Shown here one piece after another: positions 18,955-29,323 of a stretch of DNA of 64,000 nt. The notes under the pieces were generated by a model, which made no database searches, was not told the origin of the DNA, and saw only the letters and a list, made by a program, of their open reading frames with translations. Positions within the stretch are counted from its first letter, which is position 1, and each line of letters starts with the position of its first letter. This DNA is from SZUA-36 sp963753105 (GTDB lineage: Bacteria; Pseudomonadota; Gammaproteobacteria; Xanthomonadales; SZUA-36). Location: positions 124,001 to 188,000 of the forward strand of contig CAVWBD010000006.1 in assembly GCA_963753105.1 (NCBI GenBank), written 5' to 3'. A program made the position numbers and the translations under genes.

Positions 18955-19641
18955 ATGAAAAACATAGTAACCAGAACGGCAATATTGTTTCTTTGCATGA
19001 TCGCGTTTTCGGGAACGGCTATTGCGAAAGACAAATTTCCAGCGGTGACCGAGGACGGACTCAACAGAGTTGAGAGCAAACATGTCGATGCTGTCTATTG
19101 GCAGGATGGCGCTACGTTAGAGCCCTATACACAGGTAATGCTGGTTGATTGCTCGGTTGCTTTTAAGAAGAACTGGAAACGTGATTACAACCGTGATCAA
19201 CGAAGCTTGCAGAACCAGGTCCGCGACAGTGATATGGACCGGATCAAGAATGCATTGTCAGCGGCATTCAACGAAGAATTCACCAAGGTCCTGGAGAAAG
19301 GCGGGTATGAGGTTGTGCAGAACACGGGTGAGAACGTTTTGCTGCTTCGCCCGGCAATTGTCAACCTGGATGTCACCGCGCCTGACCTGAAAACAGCCAG
19401 CATGAGCAGGACATACTCGGCAACTGCCGGTGAAATGTCGTTGTACATGGAACTCTACGATTCAACTACCAACGCCAAGATCGGGCAGGTTCTGGACACT
19501 CAGACCGCGGGTGACGAAGGTACATTCAGGATTAGCAATAGCGTGACCAACCGGTCAGAAGCAAACCGGGTTCTGTCGAAATGGGCAGGTCTGCTGGTCA
19601 GCGCGCTGGATGAAGCAAAAGCAGCCTCGGCAGCGGAATAA
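18955..19641 (+). CDS. DUF3313-family exported protein
   Basis: The 228-residue protein has a signal peptide, ending FSGTAIAKD. The mature part shows features of DUF3313, a family of small envelope proteins of unknown role: an early VYWQDGATLEPYTQVMLVD, a basic middle, and a C-terminal helix ending WAGLLVSALDEAKAA. No lipobox Cys follows the signal. ATG 18955 is preferred over an in-frame ATG at 18928 because it gives a proper signal peptide and follows a GAGG site. Confidence 0.75.
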   Translation: MKNIVTRTAILFLCMIAFSGTAIAKDKFPAVTEDGLNRVESKHVDAVYWQDGATLEPYTQVMLVDCSVAFKKNWKRDYNRDQRSLQNQVRDSDMDRIKNALSAAFNEEFTKVLEKGGYEVVQNTGENVLLLRPAIVNLDVTAPDLKTASMSRTYSATAGEMSLYMELYDSTTNAKIGQVLDTQTAGDEGTFRISNSVTNRSEANRVLSKWAGLLVSALDEAKAASAAE

Positions 19642-19680
19642 ATGAGGCGGTTCGTTTAACCCTGCTGCAGGGACTGCGTC

Positions 19681-19790
19681 CTCGATTAATCGCGGCGAGG
19701 CGCCACTCTCACAGGGTGCAACGACAATGCTAATCTGTAGGAGCCGCGCCCTGCAGTTTTCGTCAGGCAAGAGCCGAACCGTCGCGGCTC
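19681..19790. repeat. REP-like palindromic elements
   Basis: AATCGCGGCGAGGCGCCACTCTCACA (split here as AATCGCGGCGAGG and CGCCACTCTCACA, 19687-19712) resembles the classical REP pattern of a short GC hairpin followed by CTCCCACA. A second unit, TGTAGGAGCCGCGCC near 19736, is in the other orientation. A close copy of the first unit lies at 21486-21512, on the other side of the metallo-hydrolase gene. Confidence 0.6.
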
Positions 19791-19827
19791 TTTCCATCAT
19801 TGCGGGACCCGGCCCCTACATTTCTGA

Positions 19828-21297
19828 CTATGGGCTGGTGCGCTCGGCTTTGGCCTTGGCAAGTGCCAGCGATTTGTTCAAGTCGTCGATACTGGCAATC
19901 CGCGGGCTGTGTGAACTGAGGATGATTTTTACATCCAGCCCCAGCCTGTCGATGGCCTTTGCCAGGTGCTTCATGACCGGTTGTGCCGGTGGCATCCGCC
20001 CGTTGGCCGGGCTTATAAAATGGTCAGCCTCGAATAACACGCCTTCCTCTGGCAGGTAGGCCACCAGGATGTGCTCTGCGTGCGGTGTCGGGCCGATATC
20101 GTAGAGTTCCAGCGTGTGACCGCCGTCTTTGAGCACGTACTTGTCCTCGACAAACTGCAGTTTTAATGCGTCACCATCGGCTGCGGCGCCACGTATGATC
20201 GCTTCGTGCTGCTCAAGGCCCAAAACGACTGCGCCCTCGGTCTCGTAAGCTGCGACGCCCAGTACGTGGTCATTGTGGTGGTGGGTTATCACGCCGTACT
20301 TGATCGGTTTGTCGCCAATCTTTCCGCGTAAAGCCTTGATGCGATCCGGGATACCGGCGGTGCCACCAACGGCGGCCACGTAGTCGCCCATATCGACAAA
20401 CATGGCATAGGTAGCACCCGCGCCGGCGAAGAATATGCCTTCGCTGACTTCCTGCAGCAGCACCTCGGTGGGGGCCGGAGGTGGAGCTTCAAGCATTTCC
20501 AGGTCAGTCGGTATTGCGGTGTATTTCTCAATGGGCTGGTTGATGACGGTCGACAGGTTGTCGATATAAATATTCGGCTCGTCGTTCACGTACAGCTTGA
20601 AAGTCTTGCTGAACGGGACGCCATCGATGGTTTCATAGTTGGTAAAACGGTAATCCACCTGCCCGAAAGGCGGCAGCACGCGCTCGCTGCGGTTCAGCAT
20701 GTGTGTTTCCTTGTCAAAATACAGGCTCAGCGCAGGTCCGACCTCCATCACCAGCGTGATGACGTCATGTGCCCGGCCGTTGAATTCGACCTCGCCCAGC
20801 CAGTGTGAAGTCTGGCGCCGTTCCATTAACTGCTTGACCAGCAATACAGGGGTTACGCGGATAAGTGGTCCGGCAGTAGTGTCGAAATCCGGTTCGGCGA
20901 TTGGTGTAACGGTGCCGGCACGGTAGCTGATTTGCCAGCCTTCCTCACCCTTGATGATCTGGCCGCCGTTGAAATCAAAACCGCCGCCGCTGCCCTTGTT
21001 TTTACCCACGAAGGTCCGGTTTTCGAAATCGATGGCGGAAAAGTTCTCCTGCTCGTTTTCATCCCACGGTGGACCCGGAACACGGCTCTGGTTGGTAGCA
21101 AAAGTGGTGAAGTGCCGTTTCTGCTCCATGGTATTCAGCTTGGTGATGGTCTCGGCGCCGCCATAGACCTCGATAGCTGCGTCGATAACCGCGTTGGCAC
21201 GGTTAACCGCATTTAACGGCAGGGTCTCTTCAGCAGGTACAAAAGTGCTTGCCAACAGCAGGCTGGTGGCGATAAACGTAAGGACTAACTTCTTCAT
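19828..21297 (-). CDS. secreted metallo-beta-lactamase-fold hydrolase
   Basis: A 489-residue protein with a signal peptide (LTFIATSLLLASTFVPA). A roughly 260-residue N-terminal beta-rich domain precedes an MBL-fold domain. The zinc motif HHHNDHVLG is near residue 340, with later ligands in PTPHAEHILVAY, FEADHF and SSHSP. No close functional class such as quinoprotein-relay or sulfatase can be assigned. It stands alone between two REP-like elements. Confidence 0.8.
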   Translation of the reverse strand: MKKLVLTFIATSLLLASTFVPAEETLPLNAVNRANAVIDAAIEVYGGAETITKLNTMEQKRHFTTFATNQSRVPGPPWDENEQENFSAIDFENRTFVGKNKGSGGGFDFNGGQIIKGEEGWQISYRAGTVTPIAEPDFDTTAGPLIRVTPVLLVKQLMERRQTSHWLGEVEFNGRAHDVITLVMEVGPALSLYFDKETHMLNRSERVLPPFGQVDYRFTNYETIDGVPFSKTFKLYVNDEPNIYIDNLSTVINQPIEKYTAIPTDLEMLEAPPPAPTEVLLQEVSEGIFFAGAGATYAMFVDMGDYVAAVGGTAGIPDRIKALRGKIGDKPIKYGVITHHHNDHVLGVAAYETEGAVVLGLEQHEAIIRGAAADGDALKLQFVEDKYVLKDGGHTLELYDIGPTPHAEHILVAYLPEEGVLFEADHFISPANGRMPPAQPVMKHLAKAIDRLGLDVKIILSSHSPRIASIDDLNKSLALAKAKAERTSP

Positions 21298-21483
21298 GGC
21301 AACTCCTTGACTGATAGGTATCTGGACCCGTTAACAGGCCCTGGTAAAGGAGTCGGTCCCTCTGGTCCGCAAATGGCAGTGGCAATCTGCACGGTCTGCG
21401 AACTCCAACAACTCTTAAATCGCAGTGTGCGCTGCGGTGAATTGAATGTCGCCATCGATACGATAGGCAGACAGGGAGGTGCG

Positions 21484-21512
21484 ATAAATCGCGGCGTGAC
21501 GCCGCTCTCACA
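21484..21512. repeat. REP-like palindromic element
   Basis: ATAAATCGCGGCGTGACGCC followed by GCTCTCACA contains the hairpin GCGGC/GCCGC and closely matches the unit at 19687-19712. It lies just upstream of the MerR operator. Confidence 0.6.
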
Positions 21513-21536
21513 GTATGAGCATTTGTCCTGATTTAC

Positions 21537-21552
21537 TTTACGTTAACGTAAA
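21537..21552. promoter_or_regulatory. perfect palindrome, probable MerR (LiuR-like) operator
   Basis: TTTACGTTAACGTAAA is a perfect 16-bp palindrome, followed directly by a further half-site, CGTAA. It lies 65 bases upstream of the MerR-family gene. From memory, LiuR-type regulators of branched-chain acyl-CoA catabolism bind TTACGT-containing palindromes, so autoregulation and control of icmF are likely. Confidence 0.7.
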
Positions 21553-21616
21553 CGTAATGTATTATTTCAGTGCTTTGACAAATCTGTCCAGGCGCTGCAG
21601 CAAGCACGGTACAAGC

Positions 21617-21997
21617 ATGGAAAAAACCTATACCATCAGTGACCTCGCGAGTGAATTCGACATCACTACGCGCACCATCCGCTTTTACGAGGAAAAGGGT
21701 TACATCAAGCCCAAGCGCAATGGCACCCAGCGAATCTACGATTCGGCAGATCGAACCAGCCTGAGACTGATCCTGCGTGGCAAGCGGCTCGGTCTGAGCC
21801 TGGAAGAAACCGCCGAGATGATCCACATGTACGGCGAGCCGGGCGGTAACCGCAAGCAACTCGAAATATTCATCCAGCGCATTGGCGAAAAACGCGCCGA
21901 GATGGAGCGCAAGAGCAGGGACCTGGAAAAGATGCTGGATGACCTGCGGCGTGTGGAACAAAAAGCCCGGCTGACATTGGCCGAGTACAGCAGTTGA
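21617..21997 (+). CDS. MerR-family transcriptional regulator, LiuR-like
   Basis: A 126-residue protein. The N-terminal winged helix contains YTISDLASEFDITTRTIRFY and EEKGYIKPKR. A coiled-coil dimerisation helix (about 85-120) follows. There are no metal-binding cysteines, unlike metal sensors. The closest family by eye is LiuR-type, which regulates leucine/isovalerate and acyl-CoA breakdown genes. ATG 21617 is preferred; the frame is open to 21515 but adds nothing conserved. It lies 40 bases upstream of icmF on the same strand. Confidence 0.85.
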   Translation: MEKTYTISDLASEFDITTRTIRFYEEKGYIKPKRNGTQRIYDSADRTSLRLILRGKRLGLSLEETAEMIHMYGEPGGNRKQLEIFIQRIGEKRAEMERKSRDLEKMLDDLRRVEQKARLTLAEYSS

Positions 21998-22037
21998 TTA
22001 ATGACGTTTGAGCAATAGATATTTCAAGGTGACCTGA

Positions 22038-25000
22038 ATGAACCAACCTGCCTCCGACATCGACACCAGCATGGCTGTGGCAAGCGATACACCATTGCGT
22101 TTTGTGACCGCCGCCTCCCTGTTCGATGGCCACGACGCGGCCATCAACATCATGCGCCGCCTGATCCAGGCGCAGGGTTGCGAGGTGGTCCACCTGGGCC
22201 ACAACCGCAGCGTGCTGGACATCGTGCGTGCAGCCATCCAGGAGGACGCCGACGCGATCGCGGTGTCCTCCTACCAGGGTGGCCATAACGAATTTTTCCG
22301 TTTCATGATCGATGAGTTGAAGGAACGCGGTGCAGAACACATCCAGGTTTTCGCCGGTGGCGGCGGTACCATCACGCTGGAAGAGATCGCCGGGTTGGAA
22401 GCCTACGGGATCAACCGCATTTACCATCCCGACGACGGTATGCACCTGGGTCTGGTCGAGATGATCCAGGACGTGGTGCAACGCGCTGCCCAACACCGTC
22501 AATCGCCGGTGGTGCCCACGCAGCTGCGTAAAGATAACGCAATTGATGTGACACAAATGCTGACCGCGCTCGAAGCAAGTGTGTTTGGCGATGCCGAACT
22601 GGAAATGAGGCGCCGCGAGTGGGCTGGCACTAAAAAGCAGGCGCCGGTCATCGGCATCACCGGCACCGGCGGTGCTGGCAAGTCATCCGTGACCGACGAG
22701 TTGTTGAATCGTCTTCTGGCCAGCTTCCCCGAGATGCGTATCGCTATCCTGGCGGTTGACCCGACACGCCGCCGCACCGGCGGCGCACTGCTGGGTGACC
22801 GTATCCGCATGAATTCGCTGCGCTCCGAACAGATTTACATGCGCTCGATGGCCACCCGTCGCCAGCACCTGGCCACCAGCGCGATGCTGCAGGATGCCAT
22901 CCAATTCCTGAAATCCTCCGGGTTTGACCTGGTTATCGTAGAGACCGCCGGTATCGGCCAGTCCGATTCAGAGATCGTCGACATGGTGGACTTTTCCTGT
23001 TACGTGATGACCTCTGAATTCGGCGCCCAGAGCCAGCTCGAGAAAATCGACATGCTGGACTTCGCCGAACTGGTCATCTTCAACAAGTTTGATAAACGTG
23101 GTGCCGAGGACGCCCTGCGTGATGTGCGCAAGCAGTGGAAGCGCAACCACAATGCTTTCACGGTCGAGGACGAAGACGTGCCTGTTTACCCGACTATTGC
23201 CAGCCAGTTCAACGACCCGGGTTTGAGCTGGATGTTTGTCAACCTGCTGCCGGTAAAGGTCGCTGCCGAAAAGCTGGCCTTGCCCGAAGCGGACGTGGAC
23301 GACAAGACCTGGAGGGTGCTTTCCGCGATCAACCTCGCATACCGAAAAGAAAGCCACCGTGCTGATCCCCGGCAACCGCATCCGTTACCTGGCCGAGATC
23401 GCCGAGCAGGGGCGGGAGATCAACGAGGATATTGAGCGACAGGCACAGGCCGCCAGCCTGGCGCAGAATTACTACGAGTGCCTGAAGGATTTGGGTGATC
23501 CCGCCTTGCCAATGGCTTTTGATGCCTATGCATCTGGTGACCTGATCGCTGTAGGAGGCATCACACCTGGCGATAGCCAGGGTGGTGGCGAAGAGACAGT
23601 TCTGGTCCTGCGCCAACGCTACAACGCCGCCCTGGCTGAATTATCCAAAGAGGCCATCACCCTGTTGCAGGAATGGCCGGCCCGAAAAGAGGGCATCCGC
23701 ACCGAGAAATTCAGCTACGAAGTGCGCGGCAGGGAAATCACCGGTGACAATTACAAGGAATCCCTGTGTAAGTTACAGATTCCCAAGATCGGCATGCCAC
23801 GTGACCGGGACTGGGGTGAACTGCTGTCGTTTTTGATGCGTGAGAACCTGCCCGGTGGCTATCCCTACACCGCAGGCGTGTTCCCCTACCGTCGCGCCGG
23901 CGAAGACCCGACCCGCATGTTTGCAGGAGAGGGCACGCCGGAGCGCACCAACCGCAGGTTCCACTACCTCAGTAAAGGCGGTGAAACGCGTGCGTTTAAG
24001 TACTGCTTTTGACTCGGTTACCTTGTACGGCGAAGACCCGCACACGCGTCCGGATATATACGGCAAGGTTGGTAATGTCGGGCGTTTCCATCGCCACGCT
24101 GGACGATCTCAAGAAGCTCTATTCAGGCTTCGACCTGTGCGCGCCCAACACCTCGGTGTCGATGACCATCAACGGTCCGGCGCCGATGATGCTGGCGTTT
24201 TTACATGAACGCGGCTATCGACCAGCAGGTCGAAAAGCACCTGGATGAAACCAGTGGCTGGGACAAGGCCAACAAGGATCATCAAGAAGTACTTCCGTGA
24301 AAGCCAGCCCGGATATGCCGGTGAATTGCCCGAGGGCAACAACGGAGTGGGCCTGAGGCTGCTGGGTATAACCGGTGACAGGGTCGTGGATGCCGAAACC
24401 TATGCCCGTATCAAGCGTGACACGATCAGCAAGGTGCGTGGCACCGTGCAGGCCGATATCCTGAAGGAGGACCAGGCCCAGAACACCTGTATCTTCTCGA
24501 CCGAATTCGCGATGCGCATGATGGGCGATATCCAGCAGCATTTTGTCGACCACCAGGTGCGCAATTTCTACTCGGTATCGATCTCCGGCTACCATATCGC
24601 CGAGGCCGGTGCGAACCCGATCAGCCAATTGGCGTTTACGCTGTCAAACGGCCTGACGATCGTCGAGTATTACCTCGCCCGTGGTATGCAAATTGATCAG
24701 TTTGCACCGAACCTGAGCTTTTTCTTCTCGAATGGCATGGACCCCGAATACACCGTAATAGGACGTGTCGCCCGCCGTATCTGGGCCCGTGCCATGCGAG
24801 AACGTTACGGCGCCAACCGCCGCTCGCAGATGTTGAAATATCACATCCAGACCTCCGGCCGCTCCTTACACGCACAGGAAATCCAGTTCAACGACATTCG
24901 CACCACGCTGCAGGCGCTGTATGCCCTGTTTGACAACTGCAATTCCCTGCATACCAACGCCTACGACGAGGCCATCACCACGCCGACGGAAGAAAGCGTG

Positions 25001-25540
25001 CGCCGTGCCGTGGCCATCCAGATGATTATCAACAAGGAACTGGGCCTGAACTTCAACGAGAACCCGTGGCAGGGCAGTTTTATCGTCGATGAACTGACCG
25101 AGCTGGTGGAAGAAGCCGTTTACAGCGAATTTGAACGGATTTCAGAACGCGGCGGGGTGCTAGGCGCGATGGACACGATGTACCAGCGCAGCAAGATCCA
25201 GGATGAGTCCATGTACTACGAGCACAAGAAACACGACGGCAGCCTGCCGCTGATCGGCGTCAACACCTTCCTCGGTGGCAAGGAAAGCCATATTGAAACC
25301 GGCGAAGTGGAACTGATGCGCTCAACCGACGAGGAAAAAGACCAGCAGGTCAGGAATGTCAGCGAGTTCCGTGATTTCCACCAGGCCGAGGCGGAGCAGC
25401 AACTGCTGCAACTGCAGAAAGTGGCGCGGGAGCGCAGCAATATCTTTGATGCCCTGATGGAAGCGGGCAAGGTTTGCTCACTGGGCTCGATGAGCCACGC
25501 GCTATACAAGGTCGGCGGCGAGTACCGTAGAAATATGTAA
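22038..25540 (+). CDS. icmF: fused isobutyryl-CoA mutase IcmF (five frameshifts in this sequence)
   Basis: B12-dependent mutase interconverting isobutyryl-CoA and butyryl-CoA, with an internal G-protein chaperone. In order: the cobalamin-binding domain with SLFDGHDAAINIMRR (about 25-40); a MeaI-type GTPase with Walker A GTGGAGKSSV, plus NKFDKRG; then the substrate-binding TIM barrel (FDSVTLYGEDP, SFFFSNGMDPEYTVIGRVAR). About 1166 residues span 22038-25540. Frame moves by +1 near 23341, 23990, 24083, 24202 and 24272. The reading continues perfectly across each join, which points to extra bases in the sequence. The order B12-GTPase-mutase distinguishes it from methylmalonyl-CoA mutase. Confidence 0.92.
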
Positions 25541-25653
25541 GACACTGGATACCAGTAGGGTGTTATCGAACAACTCAGTAATAATTTTTACAGGATATCA
25601 ATGCGTTAGTATTTCCCTTTTTTCATAGTTTGCCTTGAGTAAGGAGTATTCCC

Positions 25654-26895
25654 ATGGCTGAAGTATTTGTTCCTATCGGCGGTGCGGGCCGCCTGCCCAT
25701 CCAGGCCTGTTCCAGGATGCCTGCCCCGGAACGCGGTTTTGGATTTCAGAAAGGCACCTACCATGATGTCACTCCGCTACAGTTGGCGACTTCATGTGTC
25801 AATGGGGTCACCTCCCGCATATCGGGCTTCGAACCAGAAATGGTCGACGGTATCATCGTGACCTGCGCCAACCCTGTCAGTGCCCAGAATTTTACCGGCC
25901 GGACCATCGCCAACAGCCTTGGCTGGCCGGCCTGGGGTAACCTGATCAACCAGCTGTGCATGTCCGGTCTGCGTGGCATCATGGATGCCGCAAACATGAT
26001 GAGCAGCGGTTTTGTCTACAAGGAAGACCAACCCGTGGTGATTGTCGTGGCGGGTGTCGAGAAGATGTCGGAATGCCGGCTCAACAAGATCTTCGAGCGT
26101 GACTATTGCAGTGCTGCCCATGAAGCGGTCGGTATCGAGGCGATGGCCATGGGCTACACCGCCGAGCAGACCTCGGATCGCTTCGATATCTCCGAGGATG
26201 AATGTCATGCCCTGGCATTGCGGGAAAATGCCAATGTCCGCAAGGCCATCCAGCAGGGCTGGTTCAAGGACGAGATCATCCCGATTGATGTCGAAGGGAA
26301 AACCATCGACCAGGATCCAATGCCGAATGAGCTGACCGCGGAGGAGATCGCGGCCAAGAAGAAGTACTTTTTCCGGCACCCCAAGAAGGGCGGCAAGCTT
26401 ACCCAGTTCAGCAGTTCGCAGATGTCGGACGGGTCCGCATCCATCGTGCTGTGTAACAAGGCGGCGCTGGAAGAGTACTCGTGGGCGCCAATGGCCCGTT
26501 TTGTCGGTGGCGCGATCGGTACCGTGGATGCCCGCTACATGGGCGAAGGCCTGATCGCCGCTTTCGAGAACTACCTGAAAACCCAGGGTTACACCAAGGG
26601 CTCAGAATTCGATGTCGAGGGCTGGCTCAGGGACTACAAGAAGCTTGAACTGAACACGGCGTTTGCAGCCGTGCCACTGGCGCTGATGAAAAAGCACGGC
26701 GTCCCCCAGGACATCATCAACGTGGCCGGTGGCGCCACGACACCGATCGGTCACCCGCTGGGTGCGACCGGTGTTCGGCTGTCCGTCACGCTGCTGCATC
26801 TGTTGGCCCGCTTCGATGAACAATTCGGCTATGCCGGCGCCTGTGTCGGTGAAGGGCAGGGCGGTGGTGTTGGTTTTGAGAACCTGATCAGGTAA
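25654..26895 (+). CDS. thiolase-family acyltransferase
   Basis: A 413-residue thiolase superfamily enzyme. The nucleophile Cys lies in NQLCMSGLRGIMDAA. The GHPLGATGVRLSVTL His motif and the final CVGEGQGGGVGFEN Cys loop are present. The usual NEAFA is NTAFA here, a substitution in the active-site loop that may affect acyl binding. It follows icmF by 113 bases and precedes the dehydrogenase/hydratase by 8, which fits a beta-oxidation pair. Confidence 0.88.
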   Translation: MAEVFVPIGGAGRLPIQACSRMPAPERGFGFQKGTYHDVTPLQLATSCVNGVTSRISGFEPEMVDGIIVTCANPVSAQNFTGRTIANSLGWPAWGNLINQLCMSGLRGIMDAANMMSSGFVYKEDQPVVIVVAGVEKMSECRLNKIFERDYCSAAHEAVGIEAMAMGYTAEQTSDRFDISEDECHALALRENANVRKAIQQGWFKDEIIPIDVEGKTIDQDPMPNELTAEEIAAKKKYFFRHPKKGGKLTQFSSSQMSDGSASIVLCNKAALEEYSWAPMARFVGGAIGTVDARYMGEGLIAAFENYLKTQGYTKGSEFDVEGWLRDYKKLELNTAFAAVPLALMKKHGVPQDIINVAGGATTPIGHPLGATGVRLSVTLLHLLARFDEQFGYAGACVGEGQGGGVGFENLIR

Positions 26896-26903
26896 AGGAG
26901 ACG

Positions 26904-29272
26904 ATGATGTCTGTTTTTTCACCAAAGAAAGTAGCCGTCCTCGGAGCCGGCGTCATGGGCAGGCAGATTGCCTGCGATTTGGGTGACAAGGGTTTTGCCG
27001 TCACCCTGTTTGATCTTCCCGGTAATGCCCAGAGGGCCATGGTCACCGCCGTTAAAGACGGCTTGTGTACCATGACTGGTGCGCGGCGGGTAACGCCCGT
27101 CGACATGATTCCGGAAAACCACCACCTGCTGGGTGACGTGGACTGGATCGTTGAGGCCGTTTTTGAAGACACAGCGGTCAAGGACGAGATCAACCAGGTC
27201 ATCACCATGCACGCCAAACCCGGTTGCCTGGTGACCACCAATACTTCGGGTATCGGTATCAATGATATGGCGGAAAACCAGAGCAATGGGTTCCGCGAGA
27301 ATTATGCGCTTTCGCATTATTTCAACCCGGTCAAGGCACTGGGTTTGCTGGAAGTGTGCCCGGTAGAGGGCACCGACCCGGAACGTCTACCGCGCCTATT
27401 GCGAATTTGCCGAAAAGGTTCTCGGCAAGACTGTGGTCCAGGTCAAGGATACGCCCAATTTTGTCGGTAACCGGATCGGTGGTTTGTGCCTGTTCCTGCC
27501 CTTCCATCTCGATACCGAGGGTTTGAACGTGGCGGATATTGATCGCACCTGCCTGTGCACCGTTGGCTGGGAACCATTTAAAACCTGGGATATCGTCGGT
27601 TTGCCCTTGTCAGGTCCGGTCGGCAACAACGTTTACAAGCGCGTGCCCAATGACCCATTGCGTGACTGGTGGAACCCTGACATACCAAAGGTGCAAACCC
27701 TGATCGAAGCCGGCTATATCGGCCGCAAGGGCAAGACCCGGTCCGGCTTCCTGGCCCTGGTCAAGCGCAAGAAGATGATGTACGACTTCGATGCGGGTGA
27801 GTATGTGCCGGCAGAGTTGTCAGGTCACCCATCGCTGGCCGCGGCTATGTCACCCGAGGTCCGGGGTCTGAAAAAGATGCAGGTCATGCTGTCAACGGAG
27901 CATGACGACCCCGCTGCCCGCTTCGCCAGGCAGTTCTTCTTCACCGCACTTGCTTACTCGTTGAACATGGTCGGCGAGATTTGCGATAGCCTGCTGGATA
28001 TCGATACTGCCCTGAAGCACGGTTTCAACTGGCCGATGGGTATTTTTGAGCGCGCCCAGTACCTTGGTCTTGAAACCTGCCTCGAAGGGATCGAGGAGGC
28101 CGGTTGCAGCCACATGGTCCCCGACTGGACACAGGAACTGATCAGCAAGGGCTTCCAGCTTTACGACCGCAAGGCAGGTACTTTCTACTCTTACACAACG
28201 GGCGAGATGGAAGCCTTGCCCACGGTCGACTGGTGGTATCTATCCGGGCGTTATCAAGCAGTCCGGTGACAAGGTCATTTTCGCCAATGACGATGGAGCC
28301 GTACTCGATATTTCCGACGAGAACGGCCCCGTATGCCTGGTTGAATTCACCGCCAGGGCGCTTGGTCCTGGTCCGATGGAGGCCGGTCACCGGGCCATCG
28401 ACTGGGCCGAGAAACAGGGTGCGGGCGTGGTCTTTGGCCACACCGGGCCACACTTCGGTTTTGGTGCCAACCTCAAGCTGGTCCACGAATGTTCTGAGAA
28501 GGGTGACAGCGAGACCGTCAGCAAGTGATCCGTGAGGGCCAGGCCTTCATGAACCGTGTTGAATACTCGGACTGCCCGACTGTCGCGGCCATCCAGGGTT
28601 TCTGCATGGGTGGCAGCAGCGAGCTGGCACTGGCCTGCAACCGCCGCGTGGCGAACGCCGGTCTGTACATGGGCCAGACCGAGCTCAACGTCGGTCTGAT
28701 CCCGGGCTGGGGTGGCCTGATGCGGCTCGCCCGCAGGGTGCAACAGCGGCATGTTGCCGTACTACCTGTGGGGGCCGGATATGACCGCCACGGCACTGAC
28801 CGAGCACCTGATGGATGTCTGGAACCTGTTCTCGTGGATCAAGACATCGCGTGATGCCTACCATGCGCAGGAAATGGGTTACCTGGAAAACGAGGACGTC
28901 ATTGTTCCGGCCCAGGGCCTGGGTCAGCCCTATGTGCTCAAGCGTGCCAGGGAAGTGGCCCAGTCGATGTTGATGGCCGGTTTTGCGCCGCCTTCACCGT
29001 TCGTCTTTAACCTGCCCGGCAGGGAAGGCTATTCCAAGTTCAAGACCATCGCCGAGCTGGGTTGCATGCAGGACTGGTACCCGGTGATGCACCCGGAACA
29101 CAACACCAGGTGCTGTGTCCTTGCGGCCGAGGCGCTGTGTGGCGGAAAAGACAACAGTGTCGGTAACGAGATAAGTGAACAAACCGTGCTGGATCTCGAG
29201 CACCAGGGCTTCATGCAGGTCGTTATGACACAGGAAGCCCGCGACTACATGGCGAGGATTATCAAGAAGTAG
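26904..29272 (+). CDS. 3-hydroxyacyl-CoA dehydrogenase / enoyl-CoA hydratase, FadN-like (frameshifted)
   Basis: A bifunctional beta-oxidation enzyme with the dehydrogenase first. The NAD motif VAVLGAGVMGRQIACDLG is near the start. VKDTPNFVGNRIGG and the C-terminal dehydrogenase domain follow. The crotonase domain (AIQGFCMGGSSELALACNRR, NVGLIPGWGG) is last. This order and the length of about 789 residues match the FadN/YusL type rather than FadB. Breaks: +1 near 27385, +1 near 28247, -1 near 28524 and +1 near 28742. All domains read through once joined. It probably works with the upstream thiolase. Confidence 0.88.
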
Positions 29273-29323
29273 CAGTGATTCGGGAGCCCCGGCTCTCCGG
29301 GGCTCCCACACCACTGGCGGGAT

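Noticed and set aside
22038..25540. Programmed ribosomal frameshifting in icmF
   Set aside because: Five shifts in one gene with no shared slippery heptamer, and the same kind of break in many other genes; sequence error is simpler.
22038..25540. Methylmalonyl-CoA mutase with separate MeaB
   Set aside because: The GTPase lies between the B12 domain and the mutase domain in a continuous order, which is diagnostic of IcmF.
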